A stretch of DNA of 5,454 nt from Chloroflexota bacterium. Its GTDB lineage: Bacteria; Chloroflexota; Dehalococcoidia; Lucifugimonadales; Lucifugimonadaceae. Below are positions 1 through 5,454 of this stretch, piece by piece. The notes beneath the pieces are model-generated. The model saw only the letters and a program-made list of their open reading frames with translations, ran no database searches and had not been told where the DNA came from. Each line of letters opens with the position of its first letter. Within the stretch, counting starts at the first letter, position 1. The stretch covers positions 8,900 through 14,353 of the forward strand of contig PAOV01000018.1 in assembly GCA_002708145.1 (NCBI GenBank), read 5' to 3'. The position numbers were made by a program, and so were the translations under genes.

Positions 1-731
1 GATAAGACTACACCATCTGGATTAAGATTCATTACATCTGATAATGATGCATCTTTTGGTACTACAGTTATACGACAGTTTCTTGCATAAAGAGATCGTA
101 GAATATTAAACTTAACACCAAAATCAATCAATACAATATTATATTGATTTGCAGTTTTTTTAGTCCTATTTTTTAAATCAATAAAACTTTTTTTATTTGA
201 ATCTGATGGAGAAATTTCCCATTCATATATTTTTGACGTTGTTACTTCACTAACAATATCAAACTCACCGTACCTAGGACTTCTATTAATTTCAGCAACT
301 ACTTTATCGAGCTTATTAGAAGTTGTTATTGTACCCATCATTACCCCAGAGCTTCTAAGTTTTCTAGCTATTGACCTGGTATCAAGATCATAAATACCTG
401 GAATATCATTCTTTTCAAGATATTCTCTGATAGTACATTCAGACATTGGATGAGAAGGGTATTCACACAAATTACTTATAACAAATCCTTTTACTTGTAT
501 TTTAGCTGATTCTACATCATGCCTACTAACACCATAGTTTCCGATCATAGGATATGTTGGCATAAGTATCTGTCCAGCATAGGAAGGATCTGTTAACATT
601 TCCTGATAACCAGTCATAGAAGTATTAAAAACAACTTCGCCTATAATTTCCTTTTGTGATCCAAAACTTTTACCTGAATATGTTGTACCATCTTCTAAAA
701 CTAAATATATTTTTTTATCTTTATCAAACAT
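1..731 (-). CDS. carA: Carbamoyl-phosphate synthase small subunit, 5' part (partial, runs off left edge)
   Basis: This is the glutamine-hydrolysing subunit of carbamoyl-phosphate synthase. It passes ammonia from glutamine to the large subunit CarB, which makes carbamoyl phosphate for pyrimidine and arginine synthesis in the cytoplasm. I translated 243 codons by hand from the ATG at 731. The N-terminal CPSase domain is clear: LVLEDGTTYSG at residues 10-20, the family hallmark FNTSMTGYQEMLTDPSYAG at 35-53, and YDLDTRSIARKLRSSG at 114-129. The class I glutamine amidotransferase domain begins around residue 198 (VLIDFGVK, 200-207). Its catalytic Cys and His-Glu lie beyond the window, so activity cannot be judged. 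The ATG overlaps the end of pyrC by 8 bases (ATGTTTGA). An AAGGA lies about 11 bases upstream of the ATG, a slightly long but usable ribosome site. It is the fourth gene of the pyr operon; carB probably follows. No frameshift or stop occurs in the visible part. Confidence 0.96.
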   Translation of the reverse strand, partial: MFDKDKKIYLVLEDGTTYSGKSFGSQKEIIGEVVFNTSMTGYQEMLTDPSYAGQILMPTYPMIGNYGVSRHDVESAKIQVKGFVISNLCEYPSHPMSECTIREYLEKNDIPGIYDLDTRSIARKLRSSGVMMGTITTSNKLDKVVAEINRSPRYGEFDIVSEVTTSKIYEWEISPSDSNKKSFIDLKNRTKKTANQYNIVLIDFGVKFNILRSLYARNCRITVVPKDASLSDVMNLNPDGVVL

Positions 732-2070
732 AAAATTTGTTATCCTTATAAATAATTTTCCCCTCAGAAATAGTGCATATAATCTTACCGTTCATGTCTA
801 AATCTAAGAGGGGAGTGTTAGAACTTTTTGATACAAATTGATCCTCTTTTACCTTCCATTTAGCTTTAGGATCTATAATTACAACATCAGCAAAATATCC
901 TTTTTGAAGTTTGCCAATTTTGTGCAAGTTAAAAATTTCAGCAGGCTTAGATGTCAATGATTCGATAATTCTATTTATACTTATAGATTTATTCAAAAAA
1001 AGATCAAAAACTGAAGAAAATGCAGTCTCAAGAACATTAATTCCATGGGCTGCCTCTGCAAAACTACATTTTTTTTCAAGCTCAGAATGAGGTGCGTGAT
1101 CAGTGGCTATAATATCAATTAAACCTTCAGCTAAGCCATCTACCATGTCTTTGGCATCATCAAGAGTTCTCAAAGGGGGATTTACCTTGGCGTTAGTATC
1201 GTATGAATCTTCGTCAATATAATCAGGAACTTCACCTTTTTTCCCATAAACCCAATTTTCGTTGAGCGTTAAGTGATGTGGGGTTACTTCTGCAGTTACA
1301 TTTACGTCCATATTTTTATATATCTCAAGAAGAATCAAGGATGCTGATAATGATATATGAGGGATGTGTAATTTAGCTCCAGCTCTTTCAGCTAGGATTA
1401 AGTCTCTTGCAATCATTATTGTTTCTCCAGATGGATCAGCACCAAAAAGACCTAATCTGTTTGAAACAACCCCTTCATTCATTAAACCTTTACCTACAAT
1501 GTTTTTGTCTTCAGCATGATTAATTATCGGTAAACTTAAATCCTTACTATACATAAGTGCTTGCTTCATAATATTTGGATCACTTACAGGATTCCCATCA
1601 TCAGAAAAACCTATAACACCTACTTCTGCAAGTTCATTCATAGGTGATATATTTTTACCTTTTTGTCCAACGGTAATTGAACCAATTGGTAATATTCTTA
1701 CAATTCCTTCTGATTTTGATCTGTCAATCAAATCACTAACAATATTCACATTATCTAAAACTGGTATAGTATTCGGCATACTTGTAATCGTTGTAAAACC
1801 TCCTTTTGCAGCTGATCTACTTCCTGTGTTAATAGTTTCTTTCCATTCTTGACCAGGATCCCTTAGATGTGTATGAAGATCGATAAATCCTGGAGTAACT
1901 AACATGCTTTTTGCATTTATTATTTTATAATCACTGGAGTAAGTTTCATTACTCAAAGGTAAAACATCAATAATATAACTATTTTCAATTACTACATCTC
2001 CAACTTCATTTATTCCTGAACTTGGGTCTATTATGTTGCCATTTTTTATTACTATCTTGTTTGATTTCAT
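724..2070 (-). CDS. pyrC: Dihydroorotase, type I
   Basis: Catalyses reversible cyclisation of N-carbamoyl-L-aspartate to L-dihydroorotate, the third step of UMP synthesis. From the ATG at 2070 it has 448 residues, somewhat longer than the roughly 420-430 usual for type I enzymes. Metal-site motifs are intact: DLHTHLRDPG (64-73, His66 and His68), FSDDG (155-159, where an Asp is the likely bridging ligand), NHAED (184-188, His185), HIPHIS (235-240, His238) and ATDHAPH (322-328, catalytic Asp324). GGFTTITSMPNT (90-101) and TNAKVNPPLR (292-301) are also typical. A segment at about 272-291 before NAKVNPPLR looks about 12 residues longer than in the Bacillus-type enzyme as I recall it. A GTG at 2088 would add six residues and overlap pyrB by 17 bp. 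I prefer the ATG, one base after the pyrB stop, because MKSNKIVIKNGNIID is a typical N-terminus and the GTG has no ribosome site. The gene is translationally coupled to pyrB and overlaps carA downstream. Confidence 0.97.
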   Translation of the reverse strand: MKSNKIVIKNGNIIDPSSGINEVGDVVIENSYIIDVLPLSNETYSSDYKIINAKSMLVTPGFIDLHTHLRDPGQEWKETINTGSRSAAKGGFTTITSMPNTIPVLDNVNIVSDLIDRSKSEGIVRILPIGSITVGQKGKNISPMNELAEVGVIGFSDDGNPVSDPNIMKQALMYSKDLSLPIINHAEDKNIVGKGLMNEGVVSNRLGLFGADPSGETIMIARDLILAERAGAKLHIPHISLSASLILLEIYKNMDVNVTAEVTPHHLTLNENWVYGKKGEVPDYIDEDSYDTNAKVNPPLRTLDDAKDMVDGLAEGLIDIIATDHAPHSELEKKCSFAEAAHGINVLETAFSSVFDLFLNKSISINRIIESLTSKPAEIFNLHKIGKLQKGYFADVVIIDPKAKWKVKEDQFVSKSSNTPLLDLDMNGKIICTISEGKIIYKDNKFYV

Positions 2071-2071
2071 A

Positions 2072-3010
2072 TTATTTACATATCTCACTTAGAATAGATT
2101 TAATTATCGCCATTCTAATATATAATCCATTTTTAACTTGCTCATTAATCAAGCTTTTGTCACTATTCACTAATTCAGTTGTTATTTCTATACCTTCATT
2201 AACTGGACCTGGATGCATGATTAACACATCCTTTTTTGCGATTTTTAATTTTTGAGAATTAATACCCCAATACTTTGAGTACTCTCTTAAAGATGGTATA
2301 TTTCCCTGCTTCTGTCTTTCTAATTGAATTCTTAAAGGCATTATCACATCTGCATCATCTAAGGCATTGTAAATATTATCAACAAAAATTACCTTTGAAT
2401 TATTAGATTCAAATAATTTATTTTTCCACAATGATAAAGTTCTTGGAGAATTAATATAAACTGTTGCACCAAGCTTCGCAAAGCCTAATATATTTGAGCG
2501 GGCAACTCTACTATGCAAAACATCACCAATTATGGATATTTTTTTATTTTTTAAAGTTCCTAATTTTTTTTGTATTGTGTAAATATCTAGCAATGTTTGA
2601 GTAGGATGAGCATGTAATCCATCTCCTGCATTAATCACAGGTATATTTATATTTTTTGAAATAAAATATGGAGCTCCAGAATCAGCATGCCTAACAATTA
2701 GCAGATCAAATTTCATTGCTTCGAGGGTCTTGATTGTATTCAGCAGAGATTCTCCTTTTTTCACACTGCTACTTTCTAATGAAAAATTTATAACGTCTGA
2801 ACCAAGTTTTTTTGCAGCCAGCTCGAAAGAGGTTCGGGTTCTAGTACTATTCTCAAAAAATAAAGTTAATACAGATTTACCACCTAAGTATTTTTTAGTC
2901 ATAGGATTTCTTTTTTCAGATAAACTAGTTGCCTCGTCAATAATATTTTTAATATCATTTGGATTCAATTGATCGATATCCAACAAACTTTTGTTCAAGA
3001 GTGATTTCAT
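2072..3010 (-). CDS. pyrB: Aspartate carbamoyltransferase catalytic subunit
   Basis: Transfers the carbamoyl group of carbamoyl phosphate to L-aspartate, giving N-carbamoyl-L-aspartate, the committed step of pyrimidine synthesis. The 312-residue length is normal for a catalytic chain. Carbamoyl-phosphate-binding motifs are all present: FFENSTRTRTSFE (51-63, with the STRTR loop at 55-59), Lys84/Lys85 in the 80s loop, VRHA (106-109) and HPTQTLLD (135-142). The aspartate-binding half shows GDVLHSRVARSN (162-173), MPLRIQLERQ (224-233, Arg227 and Gln229) and HPGPVNEGIE (266-275). The PLRxQxERQ pattern, rather than the ornithine pattern SMG, separates it from ornithine carbamoyltransferase. Its ATG shares four bases (ATGA) with the pyrR stop, so coupled translation is likely; no strong ribosome site is visible. 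No regulatory chain gene pyrI lies in the window. In relatives such as Aquifex this enzyme forms a complex with dihydroorotase; whether that happens here is inference. Confidence 0.98.
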   Translation of the reverse strand: MKSLLNKSLLDIDQLNPNDIKNIIDEATSLSEKRNPMTKKYLGGKSVLTLFFENSTRTRTSFELAAKKLGSDVINFSLESSSVKKGESLLNTIKTLEAMKFDLLIVRHADSGAPYFISKNINIPVINAGDGLHAHPTQTLLDIYTIQKKLGTLKNKKISIIGDVLHSRVARSNILGFAKLGATVYINSPRTLSLWKNKLFESNNSKVIFVDNIYNALDDADVIMPLRIQLERQKQGNIPSLREYSKYWGINSQKLKIAKKDVLIMHPGPVNEGIEITTELVNSDKSLINEQVKNGLYIRMAIIKSILSEICK

Positions 3011-3543
3011 AATAAAACTACCGAATCATTAGAATCAACTTCGATGAGATTTACTTTTATTTTTTGGTCATACTCTGTAGGTATATTTTTACCAATATAG
3101 TCTGGCCTTATTGGTAACTCTCTATGGCCTCTATCAACAAGAACAGCTAATTGAATTCTTTTAGGCCTTCCAAAATTAAGTAAAGCTTGAATCGCGGCTC
3201 TTATTGTTCTACCTGTATAAAGTACATCATCTACTATAATTACATTTTTATCATGTATATCACTAGGAATAATAGAATTTTTAGCTTTTTTAATATGATA
3301 GTTATCAAGATCATCTCTCCATAATTTTGGATCTAAAGTTCCTACTAAAATTTTTTGTTGAGTGATTTTTGCAACCGAATCAGAAATCCTTTGAGCTAAA
3401 AATACCCCCCTTGTTTCAACTCCAATAAGTATTGTGTCTGAGATTTTGACATTTTTTTCAATTACTTCAAAAGAAATACGTTTGATACATTTACTCAAGT
3501 CAATTTCTGATAATAATTTAGTTGTATTTTTATTTTCCGACAT
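3007..3543 (-). CDS. pyrR: Bifunctional pyr operon regulator / uracil phosphoribosyltransferase
   Basis: UMP/UTP-sensing RNA-binding regulator of pyrimidine genes; in many species it also has uracil phosphoribosyltransferase activity (uracil + PRPP to UMP). From the ATG at 3543 it has 178 residues, the usual PyrR size. Visible motifs: GVETRG (41-46), RDDLD (76-80), the PRPP-binding motif VIIVDDVLYTGRT (101-113) and the PyrR signature VDRGHRELPIRPDYIGKNIP (136-155). The frame stays open upstream to a TTG at 3582, but that passes through the leader terminator. The ATG at 3543 matches the family N-terminus but has no ribosome site. An in-frame TTG at 3555 lies seven bases after AAGG in the terminator's 3' arm and would add four residues, so the start is uncertain by a few codons. 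The stop overlaps the pyrB ATG as ATGA. The upstream leader carries a PyrR-type binding loop, so the gene is probably autoregulated. Confidence 0.96.
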   Translation of the reverse strand: MSENKNTTKLLSEIDLSKCIKRISFEVIEKNVKISDTILIGVETRGVFLAQRISDSVAKITQQKILVGTLDPKLWRDDLDNYHIKKAKNSIIPSDIHDKNVIIVDDVLYTGRTIRAAIQALLNFGRPKRIQLAVLVDRGHRELPIRPDYIGKNIPTEYDQKIKVNLIEVDSNDSVVLL

Positions 3544-3553
3544 ATATTTAGAC

Positions 3554-3579
3554 AAAAAAAAACCTTGCATGACGCAAGG
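3554..3579 (-). terminator. Intrinsic terminator of the pyr leader (attenuator)
   Basis: On the minus strand CCTTGC (3579-3574) and GCAAGG (3568-3563) form a perfect 6-bp stem around the loop GTCAT, followed at once by nine T residues (3562-3554). This is a standard factor-independent terminator placed just before pyrR. Its position ahead of the first gene of the operon, with alternative pairing partners upstream, marks it as an attenuator and not an end-of-gene terminator. The 3' arm also contains AAGG, which could act as a ribosome site for pyrR. Confidence 0.87.
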
Positions 3580-3603
3580 CAACAGAATATATACCTACCT
3601 TGC
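3574..3603 (-). promoter_or_regulatory. Antiterminator hairpin of the pyr leader
   Basis: On the minus strand GCAAGGTAG (3603-3595) can pair with TTGCCTTGC (3582-3574) in nine pairs, two of them G-U, with a 12-base loop. The second arm contains the whole 5' arm of the terminator, so the two hairpins exclude each other. The first arm overlaps the lower stem of the PyrR binding loop, so that also excludes this fold. The arrangement matches known PyrR attenuators; the folding here is my reading by eye, with no energies computed. Confidence 0.75.
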
Positions 3604-3629
3604 CAGTCTCTCTGTACTGATTTAAAGGT
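3597..3629 (-). promoter_or_regulatory. PyrR-binding loop (anti-antiterminator)
   Basis: The minus strand carries AGTACAGAGAGACT (3618-3605), close to the established PyrR site ARUCCAGAGAGGYU. It folds as a lower stem ACCTT/AAGGT (3629-3625 with 3601-3597), an asymmetric internal loop, an upper stem CAGT/ACTG (3619-3616 with 3607-3604), and a terminal loop holding CAGAGAG. When PyrR with UMP binds, this fold should hide the AAGG needed for the antiterminator and let the terminator form. One difference from the consensus is that the C-G pair closing the hexaloop is replaced by A and G. Confidence 0.87.
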
Positions 3630-3643
3630 TAAACTTTAAGATA

Positions 3644-3672
3644 ATATTACCATCAAAATTACATCTTCACAA
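3644..3672 (-). promoter_or_regulatory. Putative sigma-70-type promoter of the pyr operon
   Basis: TTGTGA (3672-3667) and TAATAT (3649-3644) are separated by 17 bases, each matching four of six consensus positions. The -35 box would coincide with the last sense codon and stop codon of the upstream gene. Predicted transcription start is near 3637, giving a leader of about 94 bases that contains the whole attenuator. In such AT-rich DNA chance matches are common; TATTAT (3646-3641) is an alternative -10. Confidence 0.4.
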
Positions 3673-4242
3673 CCTGATCCATACAGGAGATTCATTTTTA
3701 TCAAAATTTTTGGACAAAACTATTTCCTTCCATTTAGTTGGAAAAATCTCCATTCCACAATCACAAAAAAGATGAGAAAGTTTTAATCTTCTTATAATAT
3801 TTTTATTGCAATTTATGCATTCAATATAAAACATAAATTTTCTTTTCCATTTGTGAATTTTTACATCAACATAACTTCTAGGTAATATGTTTAATTTTTT
3901 ACATATAAGCCTAAATTCCTTACCATGACTAGGGGTAAATTTACCATATTCATAAAATGTAAATGTATGCGCTAATTCATGCAGCACAACTGATTTTAGC
4001 TCTATAAACTCACCAAATATTACTAAATTATAAGATAGAGTAATCTCATGTTTTTTTACATTATAAGTTCCCAAAGTTTTTTTCATACTTTTTGAAATTT
4101 TAATATTTGGGAATGATATATCTGGATAATATAAATCAATAGTATCTTTCACCAAAGAATATATTTTATCCGGAATAAAAAAGTCAATAATATTACTCTT
4201 AATTGGATGAGATTTGTCTAAGAACTTAAAGGCTAATTGCAT
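3667..4242 (-). CDS. SprT-like zinc metalloprotein with C-terminal zinc ribbon
   Basis: A 191-residue protein of the SprT-like (zincin) class. The metal-binding motif HELAH is at 88-92 with Glu89 as the probable catalytic residue, and the third ligand is probably His106 in SHGKEF, the spacing usual for SprT domains. Near the C-terminus C-x2-C (142, 145) and C-x1-C (160, 162) form a likely zinc ribbon. The family includes eukaryotic SPRTN/Wss1, which cut DNA-protein crosslinks; the role of bacterial SprT is poorly known, so peptidase activity on such adducts here is inference. No signal peptide or membrane segment is seen; it should be cytoplasmic. The ATG at 4242 has an in-frame TAA 12 bases upstream, and only a weak GTGG as ribosome site. 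It lies 46 bases after the oxidoreductase stop, possibly in the same transcript, and ends just before the pyr leader. The protein is rich in Lys, Ile and Phe, matching the AT-rich genome. Confidence 0.85.
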   Translation of the reverse strand: MQLAFKFLDKSHPIKSNIIDFFIPDKIYSLVKDTIDLYYPDISFPNIKISKSMKKTLGTYNVKKHEITLSYNLVIFGEFIELKSVVLHELAHTFTFYEYGKFTPSHGKEFRLICKKLNILPRSYVDVKIHKWKRKFMFYIECINCNKNIIRRLKLSHLFCDCGMEIFPTKWKEIVLSKNFDKNESPVWIRL

Positions 4243-4288
4243 ATTGTTATATTACCACTTTTAAGGATAAGGTCATAGGTTTTATTTT

Positions 4289-5365
4289 TTATAAAAATCT
4301 ATCAACTGAAAAATCATATATGTAATTGTCTAATTCCTCATTAAAAATATATTTATAGATTGTTTTTCCCATGGCAGGACCAAATAATATTCCATTAGCA
4401 CTTCCTCCTCCACAAATAAATATATTTTCATTATTACTAATTCTACCTATTATTGGTAATGAATCTTTGGTCATTGGCCTTAAACAAGCTGTTTGTTCAA
4501 CTATAAATCTTTCATCTAGAAATGGGAAAATTTCCTTAGCATTATCTAAAATAATTTTTTTTGCATTAGGTGTAGGTTTTTCATCATAACCTATATTTTC
4601 ATGAGTTGTTCCCAGCCAACTAATATTCTTATCTTTAGTTGTTATATAATTTTTACCCCACCAAAAAGAAATTTTAAAACCAGGAAAAATATTTTTCATA
4701 CGTAAAATTTGCCCTTTGATTGGTGTAATCAAATCTTTTCCAGATATATCTTTAATTAGTTGATTAGCCCAAGGACCATTAGCTATTATTATTTTGTCAA
4801 AATTATAGATTCCTTCATGAGTATGTATTATTAGCTTATCTTTAGAGTTTGTATTGATTCTCTTTACATTTTCATTGACGAAATTAGCTCCATTTTCAAC
4901 AGAATAATTTAGTAATGATTTAGTCAACATTAATGAATCAACCTCTAGAGAATTTTTTATAAATAAACCTCCAGATACATTATCTGATACCCTTGCATCA
5001 ATATGTCGTAATTCACTGAGTGATAATAGATGGGAATTATTATGATTTTCAGAATTCAGGTAATTTTCATAAATTGCAGAATTTTCATTTTTAGTAAAAA
5101 GATGCATTACTGGCTTTTTAACATAATAAATATCACTAAATTTTTGCATTAATTTATTATGTATATTTAGTGCATAATCTGACAAAAGACTTATCGAAGT
5201 ATTTTTATCTTTTTCAATCAAAGGAATAATTGATCCATTTGATTTACCAGAAGAGTGAGCTGCGACAAAATCTTTTTCAAAAATCGTAACTTCCGATTTA
5301 GTTTTAGACAAATAGTATGCAGTAGCAGATCCGGCTATTCCGCCACCAATTATTCCAATTTTCAA
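4289..5365 (-). CDS. FAD-dependent oxidoreductase, DAO family (glycine oxidase/D-amino-acid dehydrogenase-like)
   Basis: A 358-residue flavoprotein of the DAO family, which oxidises amino acids or secondary amines such as glycine, sarcosine or D-amino acids. The N-terminal Rossmann fold is clear: GIIGGGIAG (4-12) binds the FAD diphosphate and Glu30, at the end of the second strand, binds the ribose. Other family marks are IIIANGPWANQLI (192-204), TPIKGQILRM (214-223), LRPMTKDSLPIIG (295-307) and the C-terminal FAD-contacting stretch GGGSANGILFGPAMG (319-333). The length fits glycine oxidase-like members, but no thiamine genes are adjacent, so the substrate is unknown. The start is TTG: an in-frame TAA lies six bases upstream, the next internal Met is near residue 73 and would remove the FAD motif, and GGAG stands seven bases before the TTG. 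The Rossmann domain has no preceding signal peptide, so the enzyme is probably cytoplasmic. The SprT-like gene follows by 46 bases, with no terminator between them. Confidence 0.9.
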   Translation of the reverse strand: MKIGIIGGGIAGSATAYYLSKTKSEVTIFEKDFVAAHSSGKSNGSIIPLIEKDKNTSISLLSDYALNIHNKLMQKFSDIYYVKKPVMHLFTKNENSAIYENYLNSENHNNSHLLSLSELRHIDARVSDNVSGGLFIKNSLEVDSLMLTKSLLNYSVENGANFVNENVKRINTNSKDKLIIHTHEGIYNFDKIIIANGPWANQLIKDISGKDLITPIKGQILRMKNIFPGFKISFWWGKNYITTKDKNISWLGTTHENIGYDEKPTPNAKKIILDNAKEIFPFLDERFIVEQTACLRPMTKDSLPIIGRISNNENIFICGGGSANGILFGPAMGKTIYKYIFNEELDNYIYDFSVDRFL

Positions 5366-5370
5366 AATTT

Positions 5371-5378
5371 ACTCCAAA
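5371..5378 (-). promoter_or_regulatory. Ribosome binding site deciding the TTG start of the oxidoreductase
   Basis: The minus strand reads TTTGGAGT here, with GGAG ending seven bases before the TTG at 5365. This is the best Shine-Dalgarno match in the window and supports an otherwise unusual start codon. Confidence 0.75.
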
Positions 5379-5394
5379 AATGTATATAAATTTT

Positions 5395-5400
5395 ATTATA
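5395..5400 (-). promoter_or_regulatory. Possible -10 element upstream of the oxidoreductase
   Basis: A perfect TATAAT sits about 30 bases before the TTG start, which would give a 5' leader of roughly 23 bases. No convincing -35 box lies 16-18 bases upstream, where the sequence is TTCTTC or similar. A second TATAAT is at 5450-5445. The whole stretch from 5366 to the window edge is very AT-rich, so either could be chance. I see no gene in that stretch. Confidence 0.35.
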
Positions 5401-5454
5401 ATTCATAATATAAAAAGAAGAATTAAAAAAAATTTGATACTCTGATTATATAAA

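Noticed and set aside
2071..2088. GTG at 2088 as the start of pyrC
   Set aside because: It has no ribosome site, would overlap pyrB by 17 bases, and adds six residues (MRYVNN) before a typical dihydroorotase N-terminus.
2022..2972. Plus-strand open frames opposite pyrB and pyrC (about 2022-2255 and 2730-2972)
   Set aside because: They lie fully antisense to well-conserved genes, encode no recognisable motif, and have the Leu/Ile/Ser/Phe-rich composition expected of a shadow frame in AT-rich DNA.
3622..3639. Inverted repeat TTAAAG/CTTTAA at the 5' end of the pyr leader, which could compete with the binding-loop lower stem
   Set aside because: The stem is only six weak pairs, and the predicted transcription start near 3637 would remove part of one arm.
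4243..4288. Possible terminator or promoter between the oxidoreductase and the SprT-like gene
   Set aside because: The 46 bases show no GC-rich stem with a T-tract and no convincing -35/-10 pair.
3434..4589. Plus-strand open frames opposite pyrR (3434-3625) and the oxidoreductase (4371-4589)
   Set aside because: Antisense to real genes. The first also runs through the PyrR attenuator, which is conserved as RNA on the other strand.
5423..5433. Run of eight T on the minus strand upstream of the oxidoreductase, as a terminator of a preceding gene
   Set aside because: No stable stem precedes the T-run within the window, and no preceding gene is visible.
1..5454. A previously undescribed multi-gene system, CRISPR array, mobile element or tRNA
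   Set aside because: All coding sequence falls into recognisable families, no direct repeats or terminal inverted repeats stand out, and no tRNA cloverleaf was found by eye.

Overview
This 5,454-base AT-rich window reads almost entirely on the minus strand. It comes from a bacterium with compact, overlapping genes. From right to left (the direction of transcription) it holds an FAD-dependent amine/amino-acid oxidoreductase, a SprT-like zinc metalloprotein, and a pyrimidine biosynthesis operon pyrR-pyrB-pyrC-carA that runs off the left edge. The low GC content and the compact pyrR-led operon would fit a streamlined free-living bacterium. A marine Chloroflexota (SAR202/Dehalococcoidia-like) is one guess, but no taxonomic marker in the window proves it.

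Region by region: about 5366-5454 is a non-coding upstream region with a possible promoter. 5365-4289 is the DAO-family oxidoreductase, which starts at a TTG codon behind a GGAG ribosome site. 4242-3667 is the SprT-like protein. 3672-3544 contains the putative pyr promoter and a leader with all the parts of a PyrR attenuator: a binding loop carrying CAGAGAG, an antiterminator, and an intrinsic terminator ending in nine U residues. 3543-3007 is pyrR, 3010-2072 pyrB, 2070-724 pyrC and 731-1 the 5' two thirds of carA. The pyr cistrons overlap by 4 bp, are separated by 1 bp, and overlap by 8 bp, which is typical of translational coupling.

The four pyr genes form one functional unit. CarA (with CarB, presumably encoded beyond the left edge) makes carbamoyl phosphate. 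PyrB joins it to aspartate, and PyrC closes the ring to dihydroorotate. PyrR senses UMP/UTP and should bind the leader to stop transcription when pyrimidines are plentiful. The leader is the most informative non-coding element: the hexamer GCAAGG occurs twice and its complement CCUUGC once, which allows mutually exclusive folds. The two upstream genes have no evident link to pyrimidine synthesis. I see no mobile element, CRISPR array, RNA gene or clearly new system here.
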